Shown one piece after another: positions 17,141 to 25,290 of a stretch of DNA of 64,000 bases (its first letter is position 1; each line of letters starts with the position of its first letter). The notes below the pieces were generated by a model that made no database searches, was not told the DNA's origin, and saw only the letters and a list, made by a program, of their open reading frames with translations. The stretch is from JAICXG01 sp963801255 (lineage in GTDB: Bacteria > Verrucomicrobiota > Verrucomicrobiia > Chthoniobacterales > UBA10450): NCBI GenBank assembly GCA_963801255.1, contig CAWDEC010000012.1, positions 770,501-834,500 on the forward strand, written 5' to 3'. The position numbers and the translations under genes were made by a program.

Positions 17141-18778
17141 ATGAAAGAAAAGAGAACACCACTTAAGCGGTTACCGGCGTGGAAAGCCCTCGCCGCACAT
17201 AGCAAGGAAATTGGAAAGCTGCACTTGCGCGAGCTATTCGCCAGCGATTCTGCGCGCGGCGAAAAGCTCGTCGCGGAAGGTGCAGGACTGTTTCTGGATT
17301 ATTCTAAGAACCGAATCACTGAAACTACCCTTGGGCTTCTTCTGCAGCTCGCCGAGGAGTCGAGACTGCCTGCGAGGATCGAAGCAATGTTCCGCGGCGA
17401 TAAGATCAACGTTACGGAAAAGCGCGCCGTGCTGCACGTCGCACTACGGGCGCCAAAGAATGCAACCATCCTGGTCGACGGGAAAAACGTTGTCCCGGCA
17501 GTTCACGAAGTGCTCGAGAGGATGGCCACTTTTAGTAACAAGATCCGTGGCGGTGAATGGGCCGGGCACACCGGTAAACGAATTCGGAACATTATTAATA
17601 TAGGTATCGGCGGCTCTGATCTCGGGCCGGTCATGGCCTATGAGGCTCTAAGACACTACACAGATCGCAATCTCACCTTTCGCTTCGTCTCCAACATCGA
17701 CGGGACCGACTTTGTGGAAGCTACCCGCGATCTCGATCCAGCGGAGACCTTGTTCATTGTTTCGTCCAAAACCTTCACCACGCTCGAAACCATGACCAAT
17801 GCGCAAACTGCGCGCGACTGGCTCTTGAAAGGATTGGGCGACGACAAAGCTGCCGTCGCCCGTCATTTCGTCGCGGTTTCCACAAACGCCGAGAAGGTCT
17901 CCGCCTTTGGCATTGATACGGACAACATGTTTGGCTTCTGGGATTGGGTTGGTGGACGTTACTCGATGGATTCCGCCATCGGCTTGTCCACTATGCTGGC
18001 AATCGGGCCAGACAACTTCCGCAGCATGCTCGACGGCTTCCATCAGATGGACGAGCACTTTCGCACCACGCCTTTCGGTCAAAACCTGCCAGTTCTTCTT
18101 GGGTTACTCACCGTCTGGTATACGGACTTCTTCGATGCGCAGACAGTAGCAGTCCTTCCCTACGAGCAATACCTGAAGCGATTTCCAGCCTATCTCCAGC
18201 AACTAACGATGGAGAGTAACGGCAAGCACGTCACTCTTGATGGGAAACAAGTCACCTACGATACGGGGCCTGTCTATTGGGGTGAACCCGGAACGAACGG
18301 TCAGCATTCGTTCTATCAATTGATCCATCAGGGCACGCGCCTTATTCCGTGTGATTTCATCGCCTTCGGTCACGCACTTACGCCGCTCGGCCCGCATCAC
18401 GACATCCTCCTGTCCAATGTCTTCGCGCAAGCTGAGGCGCTCGCATTCGGCAAGACAGCCGAACAAGTAAAGGCGGAAGGCACACCCAGGTGGCTCGTGC
18501 CGCATCGTGTCTTTGACGGTAATCGGCCGTCGAACGTTATCCTGGCTGACCAACTAACTCCGGAGGTGCTCGGCAAGCTGGTAGCGCTTTACGAACACAG
18601 CGTTTTCACTCAAGGGACGATCTGGAATATCAACTCCTTCGATCAATGGGGAGTAGAACTCGGCAAAGCTTTGGCGCAGAAGATCATTCCGGAGTTACAA
18701 GCTTCCTCGGAGCCGGAACTGAAACACGATAGCTCAACTAACAACCTGATCCGCCGCTATCGGCAGATGAAACAATGA
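17141..18778 (+). CDS. pgi: Glucose-6-phosphate isomerase
   Basis: 545 residues, normal for the E. coli-type enzyme. Interconverts glucose 6-phosphate and fructose 6-phosphate. Signature segments: NIGIGGSDLGPVMAYEAL, FVSNIDGTDF, SSKTFTTLETMTNA, FWDWVGGRYSMDSAIGL, the catalytic Glu region QLTMESNGKHVTLDG, GEPGTNGQHSFYQLIHQGT with the catalytic His, and GALIALYEHSVF-like LVALYEHSVFTQG with the C-terminal NSFDQWGVELGK. Its TGA stop overlaps the next ATG as ATGA (18775-18778), so translation of the aldolase is probably coupled. Confidence 0.97.
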   Translation: MKEKRTPLKRLPAWKALAAHSKEIGKLHLRELFASDSARGEKLVAEGAGLFLDYSKNRITETTLGLLLQLAEESRLPARIEAMFRGDKINVTEKRAVLHVALRAPKNATILVDGKNVVPAVHEVLERMATFSNKIRGGEWAGHTGKRIRNIINIGIGGSDLGPVMAYEALRHYTDRNLTFRFVSNIDGTDFVEATRDLDPAETLFIVSSKTFTTLETMTNAQTARDWLLKGLGDDKAAVARHFVAVSTNAEKVSAFGIDTDNMFGFWDWVGGRYSMDSAIGLSTMLAIGPDNFRSMLDGFHQMDEHFRTTPFGQNLPVLLGLLTVWYTDFFDAQTVAVLPYEQYLKRFPAYLQQLTMESNGKHVTLDGKQVTYDTGPVYWGEPGTNGQHSFYQLIHQGTRLIPCDFIAFGHALTPLGPHHDILLSNVFAQAEALAFGKTAEQVKAEGTPRWLVPHRVFDGNRPSNVILADQLTPEVLGKLVALYEHSVFTQGTIWNINSFDQWGVELGKALAQKIIPELQASSEPELKHDSSTNNLIRRYRQMKQ

Positions 18779-19680
18779 ACAACGAACAACTACAAGTCAT
18801 GAAGACCCGGCCAGGTTTTGTGGCCGCGCTGGACCAAAGCGGTGGAAGTACTCCGAAGGCTTTGGCCGCTTACGGAATTCCAGAAGGTTCGTGGTCGACG
18901 GAGGAGCAAATGTTCGCACTGGTGCATGAGATGCGCACGCGTGTCATGACCAGCTCCGTTTTCACCGGCGATCGGATCGTCGGCGCAATTCTGTTCGAAG
19001 GTACGATGGACAGGAACGTCAACGGCAAGCCGTCAGTAGATTATCTTTGGGAGGTAAAGCGCGTTGTTCCGTTCTTGAAAGTGGATAAAGGCCTGGCCGA
19101 AGAAAAGGGCGGCGTGCAGTTAATGAAACCAATTTCGGGCTTGGATGCTTTGCTGAGTAAAGCGAAAGGCAGTCAGATTTTTGGAACAAAGATGCGTTCG
19201 CTTATCCATCAGGCGAACGCGGACGGAATAAAAGAGATAGTAGCTCAGCAGTTTGAATTGGCTTCGCAAATCACCGCTGCCGGCTTAGTGCCCATAATTG
19301 AGCCGGAAATTAGTATCAAGTCTCCCGATAAGGCGCGAGCAGAAGAGCTACTCAAGGCTGGTATACTGGAGAAACTCAACAGGCTGGCCGCAGACGAGCT
19401 CGTCCTTCTCAAGCTCACGCTTCCCGAGAAAGACGGCTTCTATTCAGATTTCACCACCCATCCGAATGTGGTCAGGGTGCTCGCGCTTTCTGGCGGTTAT
19501 TCGCGGGAAGAGGCTAACGATCGGTTGCGGCGCAACCGCGGCGTCATCGCAAGCTTTTCGCGCGCGTTGCTCGAAGGGCTATCGGCAGAGCAATCTGATT
19601 CCGAATTTGATGCCGTTCTCGGTAACGCGATCAAGAGCATCTTCGAAGCTTCGACGGTGAAGAACACTTCCGCAATGTAG
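18775..19680 (+). CDS. fda: Fructose-bisphosphate aldolase, class I (short bacterial type)
   Basis: 301 residues. Cleaves or forms fructose 1,6-bisphosphate through a Schiff base and is metal-independent. It closely follows the ~296-residue staphylococcal-type class I enzyme: FVAALDQSGGSTPKALAAYGI, MRTRVMTSSVFTGDRIVGAILFE, VVPFLKVDKGLAEEKGGVQLMKP, IFGTKMRSLIH, LVPIIEPEI, LKLTLPEKDGFY, and the C-terminal RVLALSGGYSREEANDRL and ASFSRALLEGL. It is coupled to pgi by a 4 nt overlap. The symbol is by analogy with the staphylococcal gene. Placing an aldolase between pgi and gnd lets one transcript cover both glycolytic and pentose-phosphate flow. Confidence 0.95.
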   Translation: MNNEQLQVMKTRPGFVAALDQSGGSTPKALAAYGIPEGSWSTEEQMFALVHEMRTRVMTSSVFTGDRIVGAILFEGTMDRNVNGKPSVDYLWEVKRVVPFLKVDKGLAEEKGGVQLMKPISGLDALLSKAKGSQIFGTKMRSLIHQANADGIKEIVAQQFELASQITAAGLVPIIEPEISIKSPDKARAEELLKAGILEKLNRLAADELVLLKLTLPEKDGFYSDFTTHPNVVRVLALSGGYSREEANDRLRRNRGVIASFSRALLEGLSAEQSDSEFDAVLGNAIKSIFEASTVKNTSAM

Positions 19681-19720
19681 CTCGACTAATGAAGAACAAC
19701 TCATGAAAGAACAGGTCACA

Positions 19721-20740
19721 ATGCAGCTAGGGATGATTGGTCTCGGCCGAATGGGCGCAAACATGGTGCGGCGCTTACTGAAGAACGGACACAAATGTGT
19801 CGTGTTCGATCGCTCGCCTAAATCAGTCGACGATCTGGTCAAAGAAGGAGCTGAGGGAGCTAGCTCATTGGCGGATCTCGTGACAAAGCTCGCGCAACCG
19901 CGAGCTATCTGGCTGATGGTACCGGCGGCGGTAGTTGATCAAACCATCGGTGAGCTATCACCGCTGCTCGCAAACGGCGATACCATCATCGACGGCGGCA
20001 ACTCCTACTATGTCGACGATATCGAACGCGCGAAAGGCTTGCGTTCGCTGGGTATTCACTATGTCGATGTCGGAACCAGCGGCGGCATCTGGGGCTTGGA
20101 ACGTGGTTATTGCATGATGATCGGCGGCGAAACAGCAATCGTTCAGCGTCTCGATCCTATCTTCGCCACGCTCGCACCCGGCCCCGGCGAGCTGCCGCGC
20201 ACGCCTGGTCGCGATAAACTTGGCGGGACGGCCGAACAAGGTTACCTGCATTGCGGGCCTAACGGCGCCGGCCATTTCGTGAAGATGGTTCACAACGGCA
20301 TCGAGTATGGAATCATGGCCGCGTACGCGGAAGGTCTGGGTGTTTTGAGAGGCGCTAACGCAGGCAAGCGTGAAAGCGAAGTAGATGCGGAGACAACGCC
20401 GCTGCGAAATCCGGAGCATTACCAGTACGACTTCAACCTCGCAAATGTCTCCGAAGTCTGGCGGCGCGGCAGCGTGATTGCGTCCTGGCTGCTGGATCTC
20501 ACTGCCTCTGCTCTTACGAGCGATCCGCAGCTCGCGAATTTTGCCGGCCGCGTTTCGGATTCAGGGGAAGGCCGCTGGACAATTAAGGCGGCAATCGATG
20601 AAGGCGTGCCGGTGCCAGCGTTGACCGCGGCTTTGTACGAACGCTTTTCCTCGCGCGGCGAAGCTGATTACGCTGACCGACTACTCTCCGCGATGCGCTA
20701 TGGGTTCGGTGGCCACCTCGAGAAACACGCGAGTGTATGA
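19721..20740 (+). CDS. gnd: 6-phosphogluconate dehydrogenase, short (NAD-preferring GndA-type) form
   Basis: About 339 residues from the ATG at 19721 (MQLGMIGLGRMGANMVRRL), the canonical N-terminus; an in-frame ATG at 19703 would add six residues. Oxidative decarboxylation of 6-phosphogluconate to ribulose 5-phosphate. GLGRMGANM is the dinucleotide-binding loop. Substrate-site motifs GTSGGIWGLERGYCMMIGG and GAGHFVKMVHNGIEYGIMAAYAEG are clear. The ~300-340 residue length separates it from the ~470-residue NADP form, and short forms often prefer NAD+. The stop overlaps the next start as ATGA (20737-20740). Confidence 0.95.
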   Translation: MQLGMIGLGRMGANMVRRLLKNGHKCVVFDRSPKSVDDLVKEGAEGASSLADLVTKLAQPRAIWLMVPAAVVDQTIGELSPLLANGDTIIDGGNSYYVDDIERAKGLRSLGIHYVDVGTSGGIWGLERGYCMMIGGETAIVQRLDPIFATLAPGPGELPRTPGRDKLGGTAEQGYLHCGPNGAGHFVKMVHNGIEYGIMAAYAEGLGVLRGANAGKRESEVDAETTPLRNPEHYQYDFNLANVSEVWRRGSVIASWLLDLTASALTSDPQLANFAGRVSDSGEGRWTIKAAIDEGVPVPALTAALYERFSSRGEADYADRLLSAMRYGFGGHLEKHASV

Positions 20741-21654
20741 GTGTGCCGGCGAAAGACGCGACCGCTAATAAGGGACGTGAGGAATCATCCGCAGGAACGC
20801 CTGCTACGATTCGTCTCCTTCTTGCTGATGTCGATGGCACCCTGGTCACTCACGACAAGGTGCTCACGCAGCGCGCGCGTGACGTGGTCGCAAGAATGCG
20901 GAGTGCGGGAATTCAGTTCGCGATCACCAGCGGCCGGCCGCCTCGCGGCATGGAAATGCTGATTGCACCGTTGGCCCTCACGACACCTATTGCTGCGTTC
21001 AACGGCGGCATGTTTGTTAAGGCGGACCTATCCGTCATCGAACAACGTGTCCTACAGGCCGATATTATCGAACCTACGATGGAGACGATGCAGAAGCATG
21101 GACTCGACTGCTGGATCTATCGAGGCACGGAATGGTTCGTGCGCGAGCGCCACGGACCACATGTCGATCGCGAAGAGTGGACGGTGAAATTTCCTCCCAC
21201 CGTGGTGGCTAACTTTGAGGGCCTGACCAACGACGTGGCTAAGTTGGTCGGGGTAAGCGATGACCTTGACGCGGTGCAGCGGTGTGAAGCCGCGGTGCGC
21301 GAACAATTCGGTTCGGGTGTTTGCACAAAGCAATCATGTCCGACGCGCGACAGTTCCGTTACCGCCGCTCGTTCTCAGCCTTACTACCTCGACGTTACTC
21401 ACCCGGAAGCGAACAAAGGCTACGTCGTCACCCGTCTATCTGAGCTGCTCGATATTCCCATCGCACAAATCGCAACCATCGGTGACATGCCCAACGATAT
21501 TTCCATGTTTGAAAAGAGCGGGATCAGCATCGCGATGGGCCAGGCGAGCGATGAAGTGAAATCTGCGGCCACCTATGTCACAAGCTCATCGGAAGAAGAA
21601 GGTTTCGCCAAGGCCGTCGAAAGATTCGTTCTAAATCACGGGTCGGACGGATGA
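20737..21654 (+). CDS. HAD-superfamily hydrolase, Cof type (IIB)
   Basis: 305 residues. Motif I is LLLADVDGTLVTHDK (DxDGT), motif II AITSGRPPRGM, and motifs III/IV are ANKGYVVTRL (Lys) and ATIGDMPNDISMFEKSG. The large C2B cap lies between motifs II and III. The family dephosphorylates sugar phosphates and similar metabolites. The ATGA overlap with gnd suggests it acts on an intermediate of this sugar-phosphate operon, or as 6-phosphogluconolactonase-like housekeeping; that is inference only. No separate pgl gene is visible in the operon. Confidence 0.92.
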   Translation: MSVPAKDATANKGREESSAGTPATIRLLLADVDGTLVTHDKVLTQRARDVVARMRSAGIQFAITSGRPPRGMEMLIAPLALTTPIAAFNGGMFVKADLSVIEQRVLQADIIEPTMETMQKHGLDCWIYRGTEWFVRERHGPHVDREEWTVKFPPTVVANFEGLTNDVAKLVGVSDDLDAVQRCEAAVREQFGSGVCTKQSCPTRDSSVTAARSQPYYLDVTHPEANKGYVVTRLSELLDIPIAQIATIGDMPNDISMFEKSGISIAMGQASDEVKSAATYVTSSSEEEGFAKAVERFVLNHGSDG

Positions 21655-21758
21655 AGCGCTCCGCGAAATGCTCGTTGTCGACCCAGGCGAATCAGCGACG
21701 ACGAGTGGCCAAATTTAGGGCTGACATTCGACATTCAGGCTGAGAAGATCGACAACGA

Positions 21759-23246
21759 ATGAAGCCGATTCATCTCGGGCTTATTGATGGCGCGATCCTG
21801 GTCATTTACTTCGCGTTTGTTCTTGGAATCGGATTCGTTCTCAAGCGCCACATGCGCTCGAGCACCGATTTTTTTCTGTCGGGCCGTTTGATTCCCACGT
21901 GGGTGGCAGGGCTCGCCTTTCTCTCGGCCAACCTCGGCGCGCAGGAAGTAATCGGCATGGCTGCTTCCGGCGCGAAATACGGAATCATGACCAGCCACTT
22001 CTACTGGGTCGGCGCGATCCCGGCCATGGTCTTTGTCGCGGTTTTCATGATGCCGTTTTATTACGGCTCGAAAGCGCGCTCGGTTCCGGAATATCTCAAA
22101 ATGCGATTCGACGAAAAAACGCGCGCCCTCAACGCCATGACCTTCGCGGTAATGACGGTTTTTTCCTCGGGCATTTCCATGTATGCCATGGCCCTGCTGC
22201 TCAATCTCATTCTCGGCTGGGATTTTAACGTCAGCGTCTGGCTGTCGGCCATTATCGTGTTGCTCTACATCTCGTTAGGCGGATTGACCTCAGCCATCTA
22301 CAACGAAGTCATGCAGTTTTTTCTCATCGTCGCCGGGTTTGCGCCGCTCGTTTTTCTCGGGTTGCGCGATGTCGGCGGTTGGAGCGGATTGCAGATGCGC
22401 CTGGGTGAAGTAGCTACGGCACAGCATTTCGCGTCGGGCGCGTTTTCTCACTCCTGGAAGTTCATGGGTCATGCCGCGGATAACCCGATGGGAGTGGAAT
22501 GGCTGGCCATGCTCATGGGCCTGGGCTTCGTGCTTTCGTTTGGCTATTGGTGCACCGATTTCCTCGTGATCCAGCGCGCGATGGCGGCGCACTCCATGGC
22601 CGCGGCACGGCGTACGCCTCTGGTCGCGGCCGTGCCGAAAATGTTGTTCCCCTTCCTGGTGATTCTGCCCGGCATGATTGCCATTGCCCTGACTCAGCAT
22701 TCAGGCGCGAGCGGGTTTGCTTTGCCTAACAAACCCGATGGCTCTCTCAACTACGATCTCGTTATCCCGATGATGCTCCGTCATTATTTTCCCTCGGGAA
22801 TTCTCGGCCTGGGTCTGACAGCGTTGATGGCTTCGTTCATGTCCGGGATGGCCGGTAACGTGACGGCATTCAACACCGTCTGGACCTACGACATTTATCA
22901 GGCCTATCTTCGACCAAAGGCACATGATTCTACCCTTTTGTGGATGGGGCGCATGGCCACAGTAGTTGGCATCGTCATCAGTGTGGCCGCGGCCTATTTC
23001 GCCGCGCACTTCAACAACATCATGGACCTGCTCCAGTTGGTGTTCGCTTTCGTGAACGCTCCGCTTTTCGCCACGTTTCTTCTCGGCATGTTCTGGCGGC
23101 GCACGACCGGCCATGGCGCATTCGTCGGCCTGCTCAGCGGAATCCTGGCGGCGGCGGCTCATCACGGCCTGACCCAACCGATGGGCGCGCTCAGCTTGGT
23201 CAAAGGTGGCTGGCTCGGTCATGATCCTGCGAATTTACCCGAGTGA
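21759..23246 (+). CDS. Sodium/solute symporter (SSS family), N-terminal part of a frameshifted gene
   Basis: 495 residues, truncated relative to the ~570-600 expected of SGLT-like members. Many transmembrane helices: AILVIYFAFVLGIGFVL, AMVFVAVFMMPFYYGS, FLIVAGFAPLVFLGL, FGYWCTDFLVIQRAMAAHSM, GLTALMASFMSGMAGNVTAFN and others. The segments ANLGAQEVIGMAASGAKYG, RSVPEYLKMRFD and GNVTAFNTVWTYDIYQ fit sodium-coupled sugar transporters. The frame ends at ...GGWLGHDPANLPE and stops. The missing last segment lies in the +1 frame at 23206-23478. The operon context (zwf-pgi) and the opposing OprB porin suggest a sugar substrate. Confidence 0.85.
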   Translation: MKPIHLGLIDGAILVIYFAFVLGIGFVLKRHMRSSTDFFLSGRLIPTWVAGLAFLSANLGAQEVIGMAASGAKYGIMTSHFYWVGAIPAMVFVAVFMMPFYYGSKARSVPEYLKMRFDEKTRALNAMTFAVMTVFSSGISMYAMALLLNLILGWDFNVSVWLSAIIVLLYISLGGLTSAIYNEVMQFFLIVAGFAPLVFLGLRDVGGWSGLQMRLGEVATAQHFASGAFSHSWKFMGHAADNPMGVEWLAMLMGLGFVLSFGYWCTDFLVIQRAMAAHSMAAARRTPLVAAVPKMLFPFLVILPGMIAIALTQHSGASGFALPNKPDGSLNYDLVIPMMLRHYFPSGILGLGLTALMASFMSGMAGNVTAFNTVWTYDIYQAYLRPKAHDSTLLWMGRMATVVGIVISVAAAYFAAHFNNIMDLLQLVFAFVNAPLFATFLLGMFWRRTTGHGAFVGLLSGILAAAAHHGLTQPMGALSLVKGGWLGHDPANLPE

Positions 23247-23478
23247 AATGGCGCAGAATTTCTGGACGGCCATCTTTGCCTGGACCACTTGTTTCGTGGT
23301 GACGATTCTCGTCTCGCTTCTCACGCAACGGAAAAAATCCGACACGGAACTGAGCGGCTTGGTTTGGTCGCTGACGCCACGCATCGCCGAAACAGAAACG
23401 ATTTGGTATAAGCGGCCCTTCATGCTCGGCATTTTCGTCCTCGTCCTGGCTTTAATCCTAAACATCATTTTCTGGTGA
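23206..23478 (+). CDS. C-terminal segment of the frameshifted sodium/solute symporter
   Basis: Only the portion from about 23227 is homologous: ILRIYPSEMAQNFWTAIFAW, then a transmembrane helix (CFVVTILVSLLTQ), ELSGLVWSLTP, and a final helix (PFMLGIFVLVLALILNIIFW). The YPS-MAQNFW block and the SLLT...LxGLVW pattern are the normal C-terminus of SSS symporters. It is read one frame ahead of the main body; the switch falls between about 23210 and 23240. A single-base insertion or deletion (real or a sequencing error) explains both pieces. It is not an independent gene. Confidence 0.7.
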   Translation: MAGSVMILRIYPSEMAQNFWTAIFAWTTCFVVTILVSLLTQRKKSDTELSGLVWSLTPRIAETETIWYKRPFMLGIFVLVLALILNIIFW

Positions 23479-23485
23479 AAGATTC

Positions 23486-23722
23486 ATGAGCTTCTTCGAT
23501 CTACGACTTCCGCTCGGCTGGCTCTTCGTCGTTCTCGGCGCGCTCATAGTTTGTGCCGGTTTTGGGGCGCAAGTGACATCGGAAGGAATGTCGTTAGGCT
23601 GGAATATCGATTTTGTCTGGGGTGCGTTTATGATCGGGTTCGGCGTGGTTTGTTTATGGCTTGCGCGCCGGCACGCGGAGAAACGCGGACCCTCCAACTT
23701 GGGGAACGGCGAGGGCCCCTAG
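23486..23722 (+). CDS. Small two-helix membrane protein downstream of the symporter
   Basis: 78 residues with two clear transmembrane helices (LGWLFVVLGALIVCAGFG and FVWGAFMIGFGVVCLWLA), then a charged tail. It starts 7 nt after the symporter stop, so it is very likely co-transcribed and may be an accessory subunit. No family name can be given. Its last four bases overlap the convergent porin stop. Confidence 0.65.
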   Translation: MSFFDLRLPLGWLFVVLGALIVCAGFGAQVTSEGMSLGWNIDFVWGAFMIGFGVVCLWLARRHAEKRGPSNLGNGEGP

Positions 23723-25080
23723 AAAGTTATTCCCGCCTCAACACCCAGGACTAGCGCATTTTCAATCTCGTCGAGCCCGTTAGGCTTTATGACGTATTGA
23801 ATGTTCGGCCGTAGGTAGAACCAGGGCGTAAGCTGGACCTGATGGTTTAGCTCAATGTTGGTTTCGTTTGTTTGCGAGGCGAGACCCGCAGATCGCTGCG
23901 CTTTTCGCAGGTCCTGGCCGAACCAGCCAGAGTAGAAGCCGAGCGCCGTCTTGTCGTTAGGTCGACACGGGATAAGACCTTCGTAGATCAGACCGCCGTT
24001 CAGGTAATAAGGAATCGGACTCTTGTCTTCGTCCGGCGAAACCACAAAGGTCACAAAGGCATTCAAGCCGGTTTCCGGCCGCCGCGCATCGCGATACAGC
24101 ATTTGTTCGAAGAGTAAATAGAAGCCTTCCTGTCCGCCGTGCTCGCGCCCGGTGTGTCCGCTCAAGAAGATGTTTTGCCCAAAGGCATCCAGCGCAACAT
24201 CGGGAAAGTCGCCCGTGTGATAGTAGCCGCCGAAGCTATACCTGCTCGGCATCGACCATAAGCCGTCCTTTGTCTTGTAACCTACTTCCGTCATGAGCAG
24301 GACTCCGTTGTCGCCCCATCCAAAGTTTGCACCGTGCTTTGCCACGTCATCGCCGTTGTTCGGATCGCCGTCATAAAATGCAAACTTTGCGTAGGTGTCT
24401 TTTGTGGTGTGCACTTGGACCAGACCGCCCCACGTCCCCTGGGGGTAGGCAGTAATTCCGCCCGGCATGTTGAAAAATGGCGCCGGCGGTTGTCCACAGA
24501 TCCCGTTGTTCACGAACTGGCAATAAAATGGCGAACTTAAAAAGTCCGCAGTCGCTGTTAGGCGTCCATAGGCAAGCTCTAGTCGATCATCAAGGAGATG
24601 CGACTCAAACCGCATTTGCACCAGGCGATAAGTCTGCCCGCCGCCAAAAATCTGCTGAACGCTGATCGCATTCCCGATGCTATCCTGAGTTAGTCCTCTG
24701 CCGGAGCGCTGCGAAACTGTGACCAGGAATGTCGTATCCGGAATGGTGAAAATTTTTTCCAAATCGAGCCGGACATCAAACCCGAAGTTGTGCAGATAAG
24801 TAAAGCCATGCTCTAACCCACCAATTGGATTTCCGGCCGGCTCGGTCGTGTAACCACCGGTGATCTCGACGCCCCAATCGTAAAGCTTGTTGCGAAGACC
24901 GAACCAATCGCCCGTAAGATAGTGCTCGCTGTCGAAATGCGGTGCGTTTTCTGCCGACGTCTCCGGGCAATCAGGACAGGCGGCAAAAGTCGAAAGGGTA
25001 ACGAGCGCCGACCAAGTCAACGCAATGACAGGATGGCGGCGCAGGCCTATCGTCCGAGTCGATCGCCGCTCACATCTCAT
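23719..25080 (-). CDS. Carbohydrate-selective porin, OprB family
   Basis: About 453 residues from the ATG at 25080 (MRCERRSTRTIGLRRHPVIA), which yields a basic n-region and hydrophobic signal ending near FAACPDCPE; the open frame runs on to 25380 without recognisable content. The mature part has the OprB start (YLTGDWFGLRNKLYDWGVEITGGYTTEP), β-strand alternation throughout, DGLWSMPSRYSFGGYYHTGDF, and a C-terminal phenylalanine (LGVEAGITF) for Bam-mediated assembly. Such porins pass sugars across the outer membrane. It converges on the symporter/sugar-phosphate operon, which fits sugar uptake. Confidence 0.88.
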   Translation of the reverse strand: MRCERRSTRTIGLRRHPVIALTWSALVTLSTFAACPDCPETSAENAPHFDSEHYLTGDWFGLRNKLYDWGVEITGGYTTEPAGNPIGGLEHGFTYLHNFGFDVRLDLEKIFTIPDTTFLVTVSQRSGRGLTQDSIGNAISVQQIFGGGQTYRLVQMRFESHLLDDRLELAYGRLTATADFLSSPFYCQFVNNGICGQPPAPFFNMPGGITAYPQGTWGGLVQVHTTKDTYAKFAFYDGDPNNGDDVAKHGANFGWGDNGVLLMTEVGYKTKDGLWSMPSRYSFGGYYHTGDFPDVALDAFGQNIFLSGHTGREHGGQEGFYLLFEQMLYRDARRPETGLNAFVTFVVSPDEDKSPIPYYLNGGLIYEGLIPCRPNDKTALGFYSGWFGQDLRKAQRSAGLASQTNETNIELNHQVQLTPWFYLRPNIQYVIKPNGLDEIENALVLGVEAGITF

Positions 25081-25233
25081 GCGTGCATATTCCCTCCGCA
25101 GGGGCTCGCCTGGCAAGACTTTTCTCGCCACGAAATTCGCTAACGCCGATCGATATCTGCAACGGCTGCGCGAGGTCGCCGCATTGCTCGTCCGCTGGTT
25201 GCCGGCCTCTGGACAGTACGGATCAGAAAGTCT

Positions 25234-25275
25234 CTCAAGTTTTTCTGAAATGTACCGTTCTAGAAACTTGAGAAA
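25234..25275 (+). promoter_or_regulatory. Inverted repeat and shared motif upstream of the CoA-transferase gene
   Basis: A perfect 9 bp inverted repeat, CTCAAGTTT (25234-25242) and AAACTTGAG (25264-25272), with a 21 bp spacer, ends 18 nt before the ATG at 25291. Within it, TCTGAAAT (25244) and CTTGAGAAA (25267) lie 23 bp apart. The same two words with the same spacing occur upstream of the NDH-2 gene at 28456-28487. It may be an operator or a leader hairpin. Confidence 0.4.
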
Positions 25276-25290
25276 GAGATAGGACAACCA

